64,000 nt of DNA from Saccharicrinis sp963677655. Lineage in GTDB: Bacteria > Bacteroidota > Bacteroidia > Bacteroidales > Marinilabiliaceae. The stretch is taken from assembly GCA_963677655.1 (NCBI GenBank), contig OY782088.1; one strand, given 5' to 3'. The notes below the pieces were generated by a model. The model was not told the DNA's origin. It searched no databases and worked only from the letters and a program-made list of their open reading frames with translations. A program made the translations under genes and the position numbers. Below are positions 1-8,908 of this stretch, piece by piece (the stretch's first letter is position 1; each line of letters opens with the position of its first letter).

Positions 1-994
1 TAATCTGCTTCACATTATCTTTATCGAAATACTGCAAACTATGATCATGCCCTGATGCAAAAATTACATCTACATCAAGATCGTTTGCTATCTGATTTAT
101 TCCCTGACTAAATTCTATATATAAAGTATTATTTAAATCCTGAACAGATCCTATCGCAGTTCTTAAAATAGGATACATTGATCCAATAAACGGCATAGGT
201 ACCCAAAGATTCTTTTCACGATGCAAAGGAAATAGATGATCAGCAAATGAAAAGTAACCACCATGTACACCATTACTATAGATAGGATGATGCATAAACA
301 CAACAATTTGATCGTTTTTATGCTCAATAAATATTTCTTCAATACGAGTTAAAAAATCATTACGCGATTTAATATCACAGCCTTTATTCATTTTTTTCTC
401 ACCATCCCAATTTTGTAACCACCATTGACTATCAATAAAAACAAAATATAAATCTTTATTTATTTTCTTTACCTTGGGGTCACCACATCCATTTCCAGGA
501 TACATTTTGACTTTGTTAGGAAAGTTTTTACTAAAGAAAGACTCAATATACTCTTCTTGTCGATTGACGGCTTTTAGTCCCTTTCTTTTTCCATTTTTCC
601 AATCATGATTTCCTGCTATAAAATAAGTATCACCATTCACATATCTGGCTAAATCAAGCTGAGCAGCTATGACATCCTCTTTAGAAGACCTTGTTTTATT
701 ATCTTTTGAGGGAAGTCCATTGGGATAAATATTATCTCCTAGAAATACCAAGGTAGTTTCTTTAGGAGATTTCTTCAATTCCTTTTTAACAGATTCTAAA
801 ACATCGTTACGCTGAATTTCTTTATTATCAAACCGTCCTGCATCTCCTATCAAAAAGACTGTATGAACCAAATCTTTACCCGACGTTTTACTCTCGGTCT
901 CCCAATCTTGCAAGCTTAACGAATAGTACGGAGCTTTAAGTGTACCGCATGCAATAAACAAAAAAACAAGTAATATCGTAATAACATACTTCAT
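1..994 (-). CDS. Calcineurin-like metallophosphoesterase lipoprotein, 3' end beyond window
   Basis: The frame is open from an ATG at 994 to the window edge, so the C-terminus is missing. The first 16 residues form a lipoprotein signal ending in FIAC (Cys16), which predicts a periplasmic, membrane-anchored enzyme. The metal-binding motifs of the calcineurin-like phosphoesterase fold appear in order: GDAG (about residue 50), GDN (86), GNHD (128), a later HHP motif and GHDH near the edge. This family hydrolyses phosphomono- or diesters with two metal ions; the substrate cannot be told. The gene lies 31 nt downstream of the SdiA-regulated protein on the same strand and is probably co-transcribed with it. 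Confidence 0.85.
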   Translation of the reverse strand, partial: MKYVITILLVFLFIACGTLKAPYYSLSLQDWETESKTSGKDLVHTVFLIGDAGRFDNKEIQRNDVLESVKKELKKSPKETTLVFLGDNIYPNGLPSKDNKTRSSKEDVIAAQLDLARYVNGDTYFIAGNHDWKNGKRKGLKAVNRQEEYIESFFSKNFPNKVKMYPGNGCGDPKVKKINKDLYFVFIDSQWWLQNWDGEKKMNKGCDIKSRNDFLTRIEEIFIEHKNDQIVVFMHHPIYSNGVHGGYFSFADHLFPLHREKNLWVPMPFIGSMYPILRTAIGSVQDLNNTLYIEFSQGINQIANDLDVDVIFASGHDHSLQYFDKDNVKQI

Positions 995-1025
995 TCAACC
1001 AAACAATTAATTCAACATTAAACCA

Positions 1026-1949
1026 TTAGTTCTGTTTTTTATAAAAAACCAGTCGCGCTTTATCTGATTTACCTTCTGTAGAAACATATAAATTATTTTC
1101 ATCATCAAAACAAATCCCTTCAGGCTGAGGCAAATATTTTGGATTAAAAAACGTAATTTCCAGAATATTTGAATCCATATCAATAACCAGTAAAATACTT
1201 CCTCTGGCGGATAAAATAAACAATTCATTATTCTCATTCATTGCTATTGCTGATGGCGAAAAAACATCTACTCTATCCAAAAAGTTTTGATCAATCTCTG
1301 ATTTTGTTGTTTTTTCAATAAATCCTTTCAGCTTTTTAGGATGAATGGTAATAAGTGGTTCTTTTTCTAATTTCTTTTTTTCAATATCAAAAACATAAAT
1401 TGCTTTAGTCCGTAATTTGTCCTTTTTGTTTAAGGTTTTGCCTTTACATGCTAAATACAATGATTTTTTTTCCTCATTAAAACAAATCCCTTCAACATCA
1501 TTATCTGAAGATAACTTTGTTTCAAATTCTTCTGTTTCTTTAACTATTGGATCATATTTATACAGATTCCCATTACTTTTTAAAACCCAGATATATCTAC
1601 CATCAAACTCAATTCCTTCATAATCCCCTGTATTCCAAAATTGATTTTTACTAATAATGTTAAAGTCCTGAATGTCCATTTCATAAACATTACCTTTTTC
1701 ATCATTAATTGCCAATAAAGAGTTATTAACATTATCATAGTCAAGTCCTGAAATCTCTCTCAGTTCATCATTCAACTCACTTTCAAGATCCGGATAGTCA
1801 TAATTATAAAATGTTTTAGCATTTTCAGAATAGCTAATCATAGCATAATCATGCTGATTGTTTTTGGATCTAAAGAACACATCACAGCTGCAAAAAGAAA
1901 CAATGATTAAGAAATATAACAACAAAGATCGTTTGAAAAGGTATACCAT
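1026..1949 (-). CDS. SdiA-regulated (YjiK-like) beta-propeller lipoprotein
   Basis: The protein of about 307 residues starts with a lipoprotein signal (hydrophobic stretch then SFCSC). The rest is rich in short beta-strand repeats such as EISGLDYD, VEGICFN, YEGIEFD and PEGICFD, the pattern of the SdiA-regulated family of extracytoplasmic beta-propellers. I chose the ATG at 1949 over the one at 1973 because it gives a compact signal peptide. No catalytic residues are evident; a binding or scaffold role on the cell surface is inferred. It is first in a two-gene unit with the downstream metallophosphoesterase. Confidence 0.75.
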   Translation of the reverse strand: MVYLFKRSLLLYFLIIVSFCSCDVFFRSKNNQHDYAMISYSENAKTFYNYDYPDLESELNDELREISGLDYDNVNNSLLAINDEKGNVYEMDIQDFNIISKNQFWNTGDYEGIEFDGRYIWVLKSNGNLYKYDPIVKETEEFETKLSSDNDVEGICFNEEKKSLYLACKGKTLNKKDKLRTKAIYVFDIEKKKLEKEPLITIHPKKLKGFIEKTTKSEIDQNFLDRVDVFSPSAIAMNENNELFILSARGSILLVIDMDSNILEITFFNPKYLPQPEGICFDDENNLYVSTEGKSDKARLVFYKKQN

Positions 1950-1996
1950 GGAATAAAAAATTAACTCAATCATACAATTATCATCCTGAAGTATTA

Positions 1997-2004
1997 CAAA
2001 TATA
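1997..2004 (-). promoter_or_regulatory. Bacteroidota -7 promoter element, minus strand
   Basis: Reads TATATTTG on the minus strand, an exact match to the TAnnTTTG consensus, about 48 nt upstream of the chosen start of the SdiA-regulated lipoprotein. The match is to a short consensus, so this is a candidate. Confidence 0.45.
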
Positions 2005-2179
2005 GCTTAAATAACCATCTAGGATTAAACAGCAAACTCAAGCTACAATATTTTAAAATAAAACGAAACTAGAAATTTAAATTTAAGAATACATGTTAAT
2101 AAAAAGTTCATAAATACAAATACTTTAATTCCTTAATACCAATTGCAATACACTAACTTTCAAGTCATAAATTAGTTTT

Positions 2180-4150
2180 ATGCAATTTTCAAAAGTTATT
2201 TTTATTTTTTCGGTAATTCTTATAAGTTTTAGTAGCTGTTACAATTCATCAAATACAATTACTGAAAATAAAATAACTATTCCTCCTCAATCAAAGACAG
2301 ACTCCATTGTCGTTACAAATCTCATTCATCAGTCAAATACATTTTATCATCAAAACCTTAACATTTCCAATGTTTTTGATGATTACATTACTCAAGCTGA
2401 AGAAATTGCCATTAGCAACAATTTACAAACTCAATTAGCAGAAATATATAATACGCTTGGAAATAGATATCGAAATAGATCTGAATACAACAAAGCATTA
2501 GAACTCCAGGATAAAGCAGTAAAGATAGCCAGAAGCTTAAACAATAAAGAACTATTAGCTAAATATACGAATATGCTGGCTGTTGTTTACCGAAGAATTG
2601 ATGAAAACAAACATGCCCTTGATTTGCACATGGAAGCTTTAAAATTAGCTGAAGAAACTCAGGATACATTTCAAATCAGTGTTGCATATAATGGACTTGG
2701 AAATGTTTATTTAAATTTGAAAAGATATCATGCTTCATTAGAATATTTTAAAAAATCTTTAGAGATATCTATCCTAAAAAACAACAAATTAGGGCTTGCG
2801 ATTAATTACAACAACATTGGCGAGTGCTTAAAATCGATTAACAACCTTGACTCTGCACTCATTTGCTTCAACAAATCGCTTGACTATAACAATGAAATTA
2901 ATTCATCAATAGGTAAAGCCATAAACTACAATAGCCTTGGCGATTTATATAAAATAAAAAAACAATACCATGTTGCATTAGAATACTTACAGCAGGCATT
3001 AGTATTTAACAAGCAATCTCGGGATAAAATAAATATTTCTACGAGTTACTCTATCATTGGTGAAACTTACTTACTCATTAATGATTATCACCAAAGTATC
3101 AAAAACTTAAACCAGGGACTCCAAATAGCAAAAGAAATTGGATCCAAATATCAAATTGAAGCTTGTAGTCGACTCTTATCCAAAACATATGAGGCTTTAA
3201 ACGAAAACAAAAAAGCATTGACTTATCTAAAAACTGCAGAAACATACAAGGACAGTATTATTAACGAAGAAAACCTAAGACATCTTGTTGCCGTAGAAAC
3301 CTTACAAAATCTGGAACAAACAAAAAATCAATTAAAACTATTAAACAACAAAACAGAATTACAAAATAAACTGATCGCTTTTCAAAAAAAGACCTTAGTA
3401 GGCTCTTTCATATTAGCCTTTATTATTATTATCATTGCAATTTTATCATTCCGCCAAATAAAGCTACGCTCTAAATACAATAACATCCTGATGCAGCAAA
3501 GGCTGTTGCGTACTCAAATGAATCCCCATTTCATATTTAATGCTCTTAGCGCTATCCAGGTTTACATTCTAGAGAATGATATGGAAAAATCCTCACAGTT
3601 TTTATCTGGTTTTGCATCATTGATGCGGCAGGTTTTAAGAAGTTCCGAATATGAATACGTACCATTAGAGGAGGAAAACAAAATGTTAGGTTATTATCTG
3701 GAACTGCAAAGCTTAAGATTCGTTTACCCATTTAATTATCAAATTGATACATTAGATAATATTGACATAAAAGACATTTTAATCCCTCCTATGCTAACAC
3801 AACCCTTTGTTGAGAATGCCATTGAACATGGAATAAAAAGCCTAGGAGACAAAGGAAAAATAGAAATTCGTTTTTTTAGACAGAATTCATCTCTACTTAT
3901 TGAAATTGAGGACAACGGAATTGGATTGAAAGCATCTCAAAAAGCATCCTCAATAGGTTCAAAACACGAATCAATGGCAATAAAAATCACCAACGAAAGA
4001 TTAGATGTAATAAAAAAAATGACTCGAAAAAAAGCTTCCCTTAAAATTATTGACAAACAAGATTATAATCCAGGTAACAGTGGTGTATTAGTCCAACTTA
4101 AATTACCAATAATCAGTATTAAAGAAAGAAACAAAATGACCAGCAATTAA
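2180..4150 (+). CDS. TPR-containing LytS-type sensor histidine kinase
   Basis: The 656-residue protein has an N-terminal signal with a lipobox-like SFSSC (Cys20), six to seven tetratricopeptide repeats over residues 80-360, a short coiled segment, one membrane helix at about 405-424, and a C-terminal LytS/YehU-type kinase region. The phosphoacceptor motif NPHFIFN places His450, followed by an N-box (FVENAIEHG) and a G-box (EDNGIGL). TPRs would face the periplasm and the kinase the cytoplasm. The response regulator begins 21 nt after the stop, so the pair is a two-component system. The signal sensed is unknown. A lipobox on a membrane-spanning kinase is odd and may simply be an uncleaved anchor. 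Confidence 0.9.
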   Translation: MQFSKVIFIFSVILISFSSCYNSSNTITENKITIPPQSKTDSIVVTNLIHQSNTFYHQNLNISNVFDDYITQAEEIAISNNLQTQLAEIYNTLGNRYRNRSEYNKALELQDKAVKIARSLNNKELLAKYTNMLAVVYRRIDENKHALDLHMEALKLAEETQDTFQISVAYNGLGNVYLNLKRYHASLEYFKKSLEISILKNNKLGLAINYNNIGECLKSINNLDSALICFNKSLDYNNEINSSIGKAINYNSLGDLYKIKKQYHVALEYLQQALVFNKQSRDKINISTSYSIIGETYLLINDYHQSIKNLNQGLQIAKEIGSKYQIEACSRLLSKTYEALNENKKALTYLKTAETYKDSIINEENLRHLVAVETLQNLEQTKNQLKLLNNKTELQNKLIAFQKKTLVGSFILAFIIIIIAILSFRQIKLRSKYNNILMQQRLLRTQMNPHFIFNALSAIQVYILENDMEKSSQFLSGFASLMRQVLRSSEYEYVPLEEENKMLGYYLELQSLRFVYPFNYQIDTLDNIDIKDILIPPMLTQPFVENAIEHGIKSLGDKGKIEIRFFRQNSSLLIEIEDNGIGLKASQKASSIGSKHESMAIKITNERLDVIKKMTRKKASLKIIDKQDYNPGNSGVLVQLKLPIISIKERNKMTSN

Positions 4151-4171
4151 CAACCTATAAAACCCAGAAAA

Positions 4172-4963
4172 ATGGACACTATTAGCATTTTATTAGCAGA
4201 CGATGATTTAAGAATTAGAAGTGCAATTGAAAAAATTTTATACCAAAATTTCTCAAACATAAATATTGTAGCAACCACTGATTCTGTAGATCAAACCATT
4301 TTGGCAATAAAAGAAAATAAACCTCAAATTGCCATTCTTGACATCCACCTTAATGGCGGAACAGCATTGCAAGTATTAAAGCAAACCAGAGATTATGATT
4401 ATAAAGTAATTTTCATGTCTGCATACCAGGAATATGCACTTGACGACATAAGGTTTGCCTCAATAGATTTTATATATAAACCTTTAGATATAAGTGAACT
4501 TCTAATTACAGTTGACAATGTAATATCTACTCTTATAGAAGAAGGTTATAAAAAGAAAATGCAAACTTTTTTTAATAACTCCACTAGTCTTAGTTCCCAA
4601 AAACAAATTATTTTCAAAACAAAAACAAAAATTATCTCTGTTCCTATTTGTAATATCATATATGGGGAATCAAATTATTCACAATCTAATTTTTATTTAT
4701 CTTCAGAAGACCAAATAAAAATTAAAGAACCATTGAGACGATACGAATCAATGCTTGATACTTATAATTTTGTCAGATGTCACCCTCTTTACATTGTAAA
4801 CATAAAGCACATCAAACAAATAGATTATAATGCTATGGAATTACTGCTAACAAACAATCATACTATTCCGGTTGAACCAAGAAAAATAGATTATATTATA
4901 GAACAGCAATCATATCAGGAGTTAAAAGAAAACACTTACAATAATTTTATAAAGAAACGATAA
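4172..4963 (+). CDS. LytTR-family response regulator
   Basis: Residues 1-120 are a CheY-like receiver with acidic DDD at 10-12, phosphoacceptor Asp57 (AILDIHL), Ser83 and Lys103 (YKPLD). Residues about 150-245 form a LytTR DNA-binding domain (KTKIISVPICNIIYGES, then VRCHPLYIVNIKHIKQID). LytTR regulators bind direct repeats upstream of target genes and work with LytS-type kinases such as the gene just upstream. The last 28 bp overlap the 3' end of the convergent DNA glycosylase gene. Target genes are not identifiable here. Confidence 0.92.
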   Translation: MDTISILLADDDLRIRSAIEKILYQNFSNINIVATTDSVDQTILAIKENKPQIAILDIHLNGGTALQVLKQTRDYDYKVIFMSAYQEYALDDIRFASIDFIYKPLDISELLITVDNVISTLIEEGYKKKMQTFFNNSTSLSSQKQIIFKTKTKIISVPICNIIYGESNYSQSNFYLSSEDQIKIKEPLRRYESMLDTYNFVRCHPLYIVNIKHIKQIDYNAMELLLTNNHTIPVEPRKIDYIIEQQSYQELKENTYNNFIKKR

Positions 4964-5451
4964 GGTTTATTTGCCCATTTCTTTCCTGCATACTCAACAC
5001 CAATTCTTTTAGAACAATTAATGGTGACATTATTGGCTAATCCATCTTCTAACCATATCCGTTTTGAAATAGTTAGATCTTCTCCATAAAAAGTTCTATC
5101 TAAGGCAAGCCTTTTCCCTACTCTTCCGGGACCTGAAATTCCTTTTACTCCACGAATAAGTACTGCATGCGGTTGTCCTTCCTCGGCACATACAAAATTT
5201 AGCATCCAATACATACCATAAATTAGATAAACGTAAACCTTACCAGCTTTTTGATACATAACTTCAGTTCTGTTTGTTCTACCTTTGCTTGCATGACACG
5301 CCAAATCCTCTTCTCCACAATAAGCCTCAGCTTCTGTTATTATAAACTCCTCTATAGTACCATCATCAAAAACACGAATTATTTTTTTTCCCAGCACATC
5401 TTGAGCTAAACATAATGCACTTTTAGAAAAAAAGTCTTCACCTAATCTCAT
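4936..5451 (-). CDS. DNA-3-methyladenine glycosylase (AAG/MPG family)
   Basis: The 171-residue protein matches the alkyladenine glycosylase fold: early FFSKSALCLAQDVLGK, the catalytic region ITEAEAYCGEEDLACHA with the general-base Glu, then YLIYGMYWMLNFV and ISGPGRVGK. It excises alkylated purines in base-excision repair. It is slightly short compared with about 185-200 residues in many relatives. It lies 3 nt downstream of the guanine deaminase gene, so the two are probably one transcript. Its 3' end overlaps the convergent response-regulator gene by 28 bp. Confidence 0.92.
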   Translation of the reverse strand: MRLGEDFFSKSALCLAQDVLGKKIIRVFDDGTIEEFIITEAEAYCGEEDLACHASKGRTNRTEVMYQKAGKVYVYLIYGMYWMLNFVCAEEGQPHAVLIRGVKGISGPGRVGKRLALDRTFYGEDLTISKRIWLEDGLANNVTINCSKRIGVEYAGKKWANKPYRFFIKLL

Positions 5452-5454
5452 ATA

Positions 5455-5925
5455 TTAATATGCTATTTTATCATCCAATTCTTCCCACAAACGAAAAGCA
5501 TTTAAAGCCTCCTTATTCATTAATTGAACAGAAACAAGTTTTCTACCAGAAAGAGGCTTTTCTATTTCTTTATAAATAAAATCATCATCAAAGCCAGCAT
5601 TGGCAGCATTTTGTTTTGTATTTCCATAAAACATTTTGTCAATTTTTGCCCAATATATCGCACCTAAACACATAGGACAAGGCTCACAAGAGGTATAAAT
5701 AGTACATCCTGACAAATCAAATGATTGCAAAACTCTTGCAGCATTCCTAATTGCAGTAACTTCTGCATGTGCTGTAGGGTCATTATTTGTAGCAACCTGA
5801 TTAAATCCTTCAGCTATAGTTTTACCATCTTTAACTATTACAGCACCAAAAGGTCCTCCTCCATTTCTTACATTTTCTTCCGATAATTCTATAGCCCTAG
5901 CCATGAATGTTTTATGATTATTCAT
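5455..5925 (-). CDS. guaD: Guanine deaminase (GuaD, cytidine-deaminase fold)
   Basis: This is a 156-residue zinc deaminase with HAE (in DPTAHAEVTAI) and PCPMC (in TSCEPCPMCLGAIYWA), the zinc ligands and catalytic Glu of the cytidine deaminase superfamily. The TAHAEVTAIR block, the AGFDDDFIYKEI block and the C-terminal swapped tail resemble Bacillus-type GuaD, which converts guanine to xanthine. I start at the ATG at 5925, not 5961, because the likely -7 element at 5959-5966 would place the longer start upstream of the transcript, and family members begin MNxxxFM. Related alternatives are tRNA adenosine or other nucleoside deaminases. Confidence 0.85.
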   Translation of the reverse strand: MNNHKTFMARAIELSEENVRNGGGPFGAVIVKDGKTIAEGFNQVATNNDPTAHAEVTAIRNAARVLQSFDLSGCTIYTSCEPCPMCLGAIYWAKIDKMFYGNTKQNAANAGFDDDFIYKEIEKPLSGRKLVSVQLMNKEALNAFRLWEELDDKIAY

Positions 5926-5958
5926 TTTTGAAGTATTTCTTACATTTTTTTCACTAAA

Positions 5959-5966
5959 CAAATATA
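5959..5966 (-). promoter_or_regulatory. Promoter -7 element for guaD-mpg
   Basis: Minus-strand TATATTTG matches TAnnTTTG exactly. It sits 33 nt ahead of the guaD ATG at 5925 and supports that start. Confidence 0.5.
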
Positions 5967-6007
5967 CATTTTTTTGATTTTTATTGGGTTATAAGAAAAA
6001 TAAACTG

Positions 6008-6015
6008 TACTTTTG
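6008..6015 (+). promoter_or_regulatory. Promoter -7 element of the rplM operon
   Basis: TACTTTTG matches TAnnTTTG exactly and is followed by GC, as is common in this phylum. It implies a leader of about 155 nt before rplM. Confidence 0.6.
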
Positions 6016-6174
6016 CGCCCGATTATTATTCGTGCCGAACAGCATAAGATAATAGAATTGAATAAGTTATAGCAATTTATCGATGGGAAGATAAAAATGC
6101 ATAACCTTGTTAATTAGATTGTTATGGCTGTTTGAAACTGTTTAATTTTTTTAATTTATTAACAAAGGAAGACT
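6016..6174 (+). promoter_or_regulatory. Long 5' leader of rplM, possible autoregulatory RNA
   Basis: The untranslated stretch between the -7 element and the rplM start is much longer than a normal leader. It can form a hairpin from CATAAC at 6100-6105 with GTTATG at 6121-6126. Ribosomal protein operons are often controlled by binding of one product to such leaders; that role here is inferred, with no homology evidence available to me. Confidence 0.35.
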
Positions 6175-6630
6175 GTGAATACATTAAGTTACAAAACAGT
6201 ATCGGCAAACAAAGCAACTGCTAATAAAGAGTGGGTTGTTGTAGATGCAGCTGACATGGTTGTTGGTCGTTTGGCTTCTAAAGTAGCTAAATTGCTACGT
6301 GGAAAGTACAAGCCAAATTATACACCTCATGTAGATTGTGGTGATAACGTTATTATCATCAACGCAGACAAAGTTCGTTTAACTGGAAACAAATGGGAAG
6401 GTAGAGAATTTTTCTATCACTCAGGATTCCCAGGTGGACGTACTAATGTTACTCCTGCAGAATTGTTTGCAAAAAGTCCAGAGAGACTTGTAGAGAGAGC
6501 GGTAAAAGGTATGTTGCCAAAAACTCGTTTAGGACGTCAACTTTTCAGCAACCTATTTGTGTATGCTGGAGCTGAGCACAAACAAGAGGCACAAAAGCCA
6601 AAAACTATTGATTTAAACTTATATAAGTAA
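6175..6630 (+). CDS. rplM: Ribosomal protein L13 (uL13)
   Basis: The 151-residue protein carries the L13 signatures WVVVDAADMVVGRLAS, GDNVIIINADKV and MLPKTRLGRQ. It is an assembly protein of the large ribosomal subunit. Translation starts at a GTG at 6175; there is no in-frame ATG nearby and relatives begin at this point (xNTLSYKTVSANK). An AAAGGAAG stretch just upstream may be a ribosome binding site. It is first of the rplM-rpsI-rpsB-tsf cluster. Confidence 0.97.
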   Translation: MNTLSYKTVSANKATANKEWVVVDAADMVVGRLASKVAKLLRGKYKPNYTPHVDCGDNVIIINADKVRLTGNKWEGREFFYHSGFPGGRTNVTPAELFAKSPERLVERAVKGMLPKTRLGRQLFSNLFVYAGAEHKQEAQKPKTIDLNLYK

Positions 6631-6635
6631 AGAGT

Positions 6636-7022
6636 ATGGAAGTGATTAACGCAATAGGAAGAAGAAAAGCTGCTGTGGCTCGCATATACTTGAGCGAAGG
6701 TAAAGGACAAATTACCGTTAATAAGCAAGATCTTAAGAAATTTTTCCCATCACCAATATTACAATATATTGTAACTCAGCCTTTAAATACATTAGGAGTA
6801 GCTGAAAACTACGATATCAAAATTAATGTATACGGTGGCGGAATCAAAGGACAAGCGGAAGCTATCAGACTAGCAGTTTCGCGTGCACTAGTAAAAGTTG
6901 ACGAAGAAAACAAACCTGCTTTAAAGGCTGAAGGATTTATGACTCGTGACGCAAGAGTTGTTGAGCGTAAAAAACCTGGTCAACCAAAAGCACGTAAGAA
7001 ATTTCAATTTAGTAAACGTTAA
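6636..7022 (+). CDS. rpsI: Ribosomal protein S9 (uS9)
   Basis: The 128-residue protein starts EVINAIGRRKAAVAR and ends with the classic basic tail KKFQFSKR that reaches the ribosomal P-site. It contains GGGIKGQAEAIRLAVSRAL. It follows rplM by 5 nt, the conserved L13-S9 pairing, and no terminator separates it from rpsB. Confidence 0.97.
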   Translation: MEVINAIGRRKAAVARIYLSEGKGQITVNKQDLKKFFPSPILQYIVTQPLNTLGVAENYDIKINVYGGGIKGQAEAIRLAVSRALVKVDEENKPALKAEGFMTRDARVVERKKPGQPKARKKFQFSKR

Positions 7023-7042
7023 TATTTTTCGGGTGCGTTTAG

Positions 7043-7102
7043 TATCTAAACTTACAAGATCCTTAGTTAACTATATATTTAACACACGGCTACTTGTAAG
7101 TT
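7043..7102 (+). promoter_or_regulatory. Hairpin leader ahead of rpsB
   Basis: A perfect 10-bp inverted repeat, AACTTACAAG at 7049-7058 with CTTGTAAGTT at 7093-7102, lies in the 118-nt gap between rpsI and rpsB. Outside it TATC and GATA can extend the stem across a small bulge. The 34-nt loop holds a second palindrome, TAGTTAACTA, at 7064-7073. There is no T-run, so it is not a terminator. A role in control of rpsB-tsf is inferred from position. Confidence 0.5.
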
Positions 7103-7140
7103 GATATTTACAGAATGTAAACGACTTAAAAAAGCAAAAA

Positions 7141-7953
7141 ATGGCAAGAACAAATTTCGATGAGCTATTAGAGGCCGGTGTACATTTCGGTCACTTAAAA
7201 AGAAAGTGGAACCCAGCTATGGCTCCTTATATTTTTATGGAGCGTAATGGTATACACATTATCGATCTACATAAAACAGCTGCTAAAATTGAAGAAGCAG
7301 CTAACGCATTAAAACAGATTGCAAGATCTGGACGAAAAGTTTTATTCGTTGCTACTAAAAAACAAGCAAAAGAAATTATTGCTGAAAAAATGAAAGGTAT
7401 TAACATGCCTTACGTTGTAGAGCGTTGGTCAGGTGGTATGCTTACTAACTTCCCTACAATTCGTAAAGCTGTTAAAAAAATGGGATCTATCGATAAAATG
7501 ATGGCAGATCCAACAGCTTGGAAAAACCTTTCAAAAAGAGAGCGTCTTCAAATCACTCGTCAGAGAGCTAAGTTAGAGAAAACATTAGGAAGTATTGCTG
7601 ACCTTACTCGTCTTCCTGCTGCTATGTTCGTTATTGATGTAATGAAAGAGCACATCGCTGTTCGTGAAGCAAAAAAACTTAACATTCCTGTTTTCGGTGT
7701 TGTTGATACAAACTCTGATCCATCAACCTTGGATTTTGTTATCCCAGCAAACGATGATGCAACTAAGTCTATCGAATTAATCACTGACATCATGGTGAAA
7801 GCTATTGAAGAAGGATTAAGCGAAAGAAAAGCAGACCGTGAAAGCGAAGCTGCTGCTAAAAAAGACAAAGGCGCTAAAAAAGAAGAATCTAAAAAAGCTG
7901 CTGCTAAAGTAGAAGCACCAGAAGCTGATTCAAAAGGAGAAGCTGCTGAATAA
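7141..7953 (+). CDS. rpsB: Ribosomal protein S2 (uS2)
   Basis: The 270-residue protein has the S2 signatures LLEAGVHFGHLKRKWNP, FVATKKQAKEII, ERWSGGMLTNF and PVFGVVDTNSDP. The last 40 residues are a low-complexity Lys/Glu/Ala tail (KKDKGAKKEESKKAAAKVEAP), a common extension in this phylum. S2 binds late to the small subunit. It is followed after 31 nt by tsf. Confidence 0.97.
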   Translation: MARTNFDELLEAGVHFGHLKRKWNPAMAPYIFMERNGIHIIDLHKTAAKIEEAANALKQIARSGRKVLFVATKKQAKEIIAEKMKGINMPYVVERWSGGMLTNFPTIRKAVKKMGSIDKMMADPTAWKNLSKRERLQITRQRAKLEKTLGSIADLTRLPAAMFVIDVMKEHIAVREAKKLNIPVFGVVDTNSDPSTLDFVIPANDDATKSIELITDIMVKAIEEGLSERKADRESEAAAKKDKGAKKEESKKAAAKVEAPEADSKGEAAE

Positions 7954-7984
7954 TTCATTTTAACCATCAAAAACGTATAGAATC

Positions 7985-8809
7985 ATGGCGATTAAAGCTG
8001 CTGACGTAAGTAAACTTAGAAAAATGACCGGTGCCGGTATGATGGACTGTAAAAAGGCATTAACCGAAACTGATGGCGATTTTGACGCTGCTGTTGAAAT
8101 TATCCGTAAAAAAGGTCAGGCAATGGCTAGTAAACGTGCTGATCGTGAGACAACTGAAGGTTGTACACTAGCAAAAATTACTGGTGATGCTAAAAAAGGT
8201 GCAGTAATCATTTTAAAGTGTGAAACTGACTTTGTTGGTAAAAACGAAAGCTTCGTTGCTTTAGCTGATTCAATTCTTGAAACAGCTCTTAATAGCGATG
8301 CTGCTACTAAGGAAGATATCTTAGATTTACAACTTAATGGTGTAACAATTAAAGAGGTTATTACTGAGCAAATCGGTGTTATCGGTGAAAAAATTGAAAT
8401 CGCTGATTACTCTGTTGTTACTGCAGAAACTGTTGTACCTTATATTCACCCAGGAAACCAACTTTCTGTAATCGTTGGCTTCAACCAAGCTGGTTTCGAG
8501 GATCAAGTAGGTAAAGACGTAGCTATGCAAGTTGCAGCTATGGCTCCTGTAAGTGTTGATAAAGATTCTGTACCTGCTGAAATCGTTGAAACTGAATTAA
8601 GAGTTGGTAAAGAAAAAGCACGTGAAGAAGGTAAGCCTGAGGCTATGCTTGATAAAATTGCACAAGGACGTTTAGGTAAATTCTTTAAAGAATCTACTCT
8701 TCTTGAGCAAGCTTTTGTTAAAGATAACAAACAATCTATTAAGCAATATCTTAATGGTGCAAGCAACGGTTTAACTGTTACTGAGTTTAAACGTTTTTCT
8801 TTAAGCTAA
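7985..8809 (+). CDS. tsf: Elongation factor Ts
   Basis: The 274-residue protein has the N-terminal UBA-like helix region (SKLRKMTGAGMMDCKKAL) and the EF-Tu nucleotide-exchange motif CETDFVGKNESF, then two alpha/beta core subdomains. It reloads EF-Tu with GTP. It is the last gene of the ribosomal cluster and is followed by a strong terminator. Confidence 0.97.
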   Translation: MAIKAADVSKLRKMTGAGMMDCKKALTETDGDFDAAVEIIRKKGQAMASKRADRETTEGCTLAKITGDAKKGAVIILKCETDFVGKNESFVALADSILETALNSDAATKEDILDLQLNGVTIKEVITEQIGVIGEKIEIADYSVVTAETVVPYIHPGNQLSVIVGFNQAGFEDQVGKDVAMQVAAMAPVSVDKDSVPAEIVETELRVGKEKAREEGKPEAMLDKIAQGRLGKFFKESTLLEQAFVKDNKQSIKQYLNGASNGLTVTEFKRFSLS

Positions 8810-8832
8810 TAGTATTTACTATTACATATTTC

Positions 8833-8865
8833 ATCCCGGTTTTGTTAACAAAACCGGGATTTTTG
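8833..8865 (+). terminator. Rho-independent terminator after tsf
   Basis: A perfect 12-bp stem (ATCCCGGTTTTG with CAAAACCGGGAT) with a TTAA loop, followed by a T-rich tract. It closes the ribosomal operon. Confidence 0.93.
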
Positions 8866-8908
8866 TTTTAGGTGCAATCCATATTTATTTTGCCAACTTA
8901 AATCAACA

